Source: Xenoacremonium recifei
Lineage: Eukaryota; Ascomycota; Sordariomycetes; Hypocreales; Nectriaceae
Assembly (NCBI GenBank): GCA_012184525.1
Contig: WOFQ01000026.1
Location: 372,001-436,000, forward strand
DNA length: 64,000 bases
Direction: 5' to 3'
The position numbers were made by a program, and so were the translations under genes. Below, in pieces: positions 63,376 to 64,000 of this stretch. Every line of letters starts with the position of its first letter. Position 1 is the first letter of the stretch. The notes beneath the pieces were generated by a model. It was not told where the DNA came from and did no database searches. It saw only the letters and a list, made by a program, of their open reading frames with translations.

Positions 63376-64000
63376 TTAGTAGACGTATCGGAAGTAGGGG
63401 TTTTCCTTGTCTGTCAAGTCCTGGAAGGCTAGCTTTGCACGCTCCGTTTCATCATCAGGATGGGCGTCTCGCTTCTTGTTCTCGTTGCGGAGGACGAAAT
63501 ACAGGGCGGTGGAGGCACAGATACAGATGCAGTAGCTGGCAGTGTAAGCGGCTGAATTAGAATCAAGTTCATATGAGACTTACCAGATTATTAGACCGAG
63601 CCAGAGGGCCGGATAGTGGTGCGCCTTGGTATTGCTCCAGACAAGCTGAGGGCCAACAATGTTGCCGACACAGTACGCAACGAAGATGGTAGCCGCCATG
63701 AAGCTCTTCTTGGTATGGCCAGCAACGTTGGACATGCCAATTGTGATGATCAAGCTGACAGTGCCTCCGAAGAAGCCAGTGATGGAGTAGCCCACAACCG
63801 GTGCAGCAGCGTGGTAGCTCCAGTCACTCTTCCAAATGATGGCACAGCCCGCAATCACGGGCAAGCAAGTCAGGATCAGCATGAAGATGCGGATGTTCTT
63901 GAACTTGGAGCCCAAGTATCCCGTGAGCAGAATAACGATGAAGCAGATCCCGCCAAGAGGGAATTGGAACAAGATCGAGTCCAAGGTGCTCCAGCCAAAC
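63376..64000 (-). CDS. MFS permease, anion:cation symporter (Dal5/TNA1-like), 5' end outside window
   Basis: Only the 3' part is present: exon 64000-63584 (open at the window edge) and exon 63535-63376, with a 48-nt intron (GTAAGT...GCCAG). It covers roughly the last five to six helices of a 12-helix major-facilitator protein. Family marks include FQFPLGGICFIVILLTGYL, MSNVAGHTKKSFMAATIFVAYCVGNIVGPQL and the cytosolic ENKKRDAHPDDETERA tail, typical of the fungal allantoate/nicotinate/vitamin permease group. Uptake of an organic anion such as allantoate, nicotinate or a vitamin is expected; the substrate cannot be fixed from this part. The acceptor is chosen because the earlier CAG gives a wrong frame. 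Confidence 0.85.

Overview
The window is nuclear DNA of a filamentous ascomycete (Pezizomycotina). Genes are separated by long non-coding spacers. Most carry 1-4 short introns (about 48-103 nt, GTRAGT-type donors, CTRAY-like branch sites, YAG acceptors), starts sit in CAMMATGG-type contexts, and there are no operons. The gene set fits a mould of the Aspergillus/Penicillium type: xanthine dioxygenase, PTH11/rhodopsin-like receptor, RTA1-like protein, NACHT protein with an N-terminal effector-like domain, fungal arylsulfotransferase and fungal GT31. The exact genus cannot be read from this sequence alone. No tRNA, rRNA, CRISPR array or intact transposon was seen.

Layout. 0.5-1.9 kb: two small convergent genes for predicted single-pass membrane proteins, each with an 11-nt first exon; the first has a 7-bp minisatellite in its intron, and degenerate telomere-like repeats lie between them. 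2.3-5.5 kb: a divergent purine-catabolism pair, xanthine dioxygenase and guanine deaminase, sharing a promoter with five HGATAR sites. 5.9-7.0 kb: SRR1-domain protein. 9.2-9.9 kb: secreted cupin. 12.3-13.3 kb: DUF3140/HVA1-TUDOR-like protein. 13.3-19.1 kb: gene-poor. 19.1-20.8 kb: two unrecognised proteins. 22.7-24.6 kb: arylsulfotransferase. 25.7-27.0 kb: saccharopine dehydrogenase of lysine biosynthesis, with TGACTCA (CpcA/Gcn4-type) sites upstream. 27.5-32.6 kb: a leucine-rich F-box-type protein converging on a NACHT NLR-like ATPase. 33.9-34.6 kb: secreted lysozyme/SLT-like protein.

36.5-55.0 kb: a string of tailoring-type enzymes and membrane proteins: SDR, DUF4267 protein, cyclase-family hydrolase (with a perfect 16-bp inverted repeat in its leader), O-methyltransferase, PTH11-like receptor, RTA1 protein, an unrecognised 152-aa protein, AIF-like FAD oxidoreductase and a GNAT with alanine-rich C-terminal repeats. 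No polyketide, peptide or terpene synthase is present, so this is not a demonstrable biosynthetic cluster. 55.0-59.2 kb: gene-poor, with one near-match to the I-SceI site. 59.2-64.0 kb: PQ-loop transporter-like protein with an 18-nt microexon, a GT31 glycosyltransferase, and the 3' part of an MFS permease cut by the window edge.

The only pathway visible from neighbours is guanine to xanthine to urate. Exon-intron models were built by eye from splice signals, frame continuity and family knowledge. Frame sums were checked for every spliced model, but no homology search was possible.
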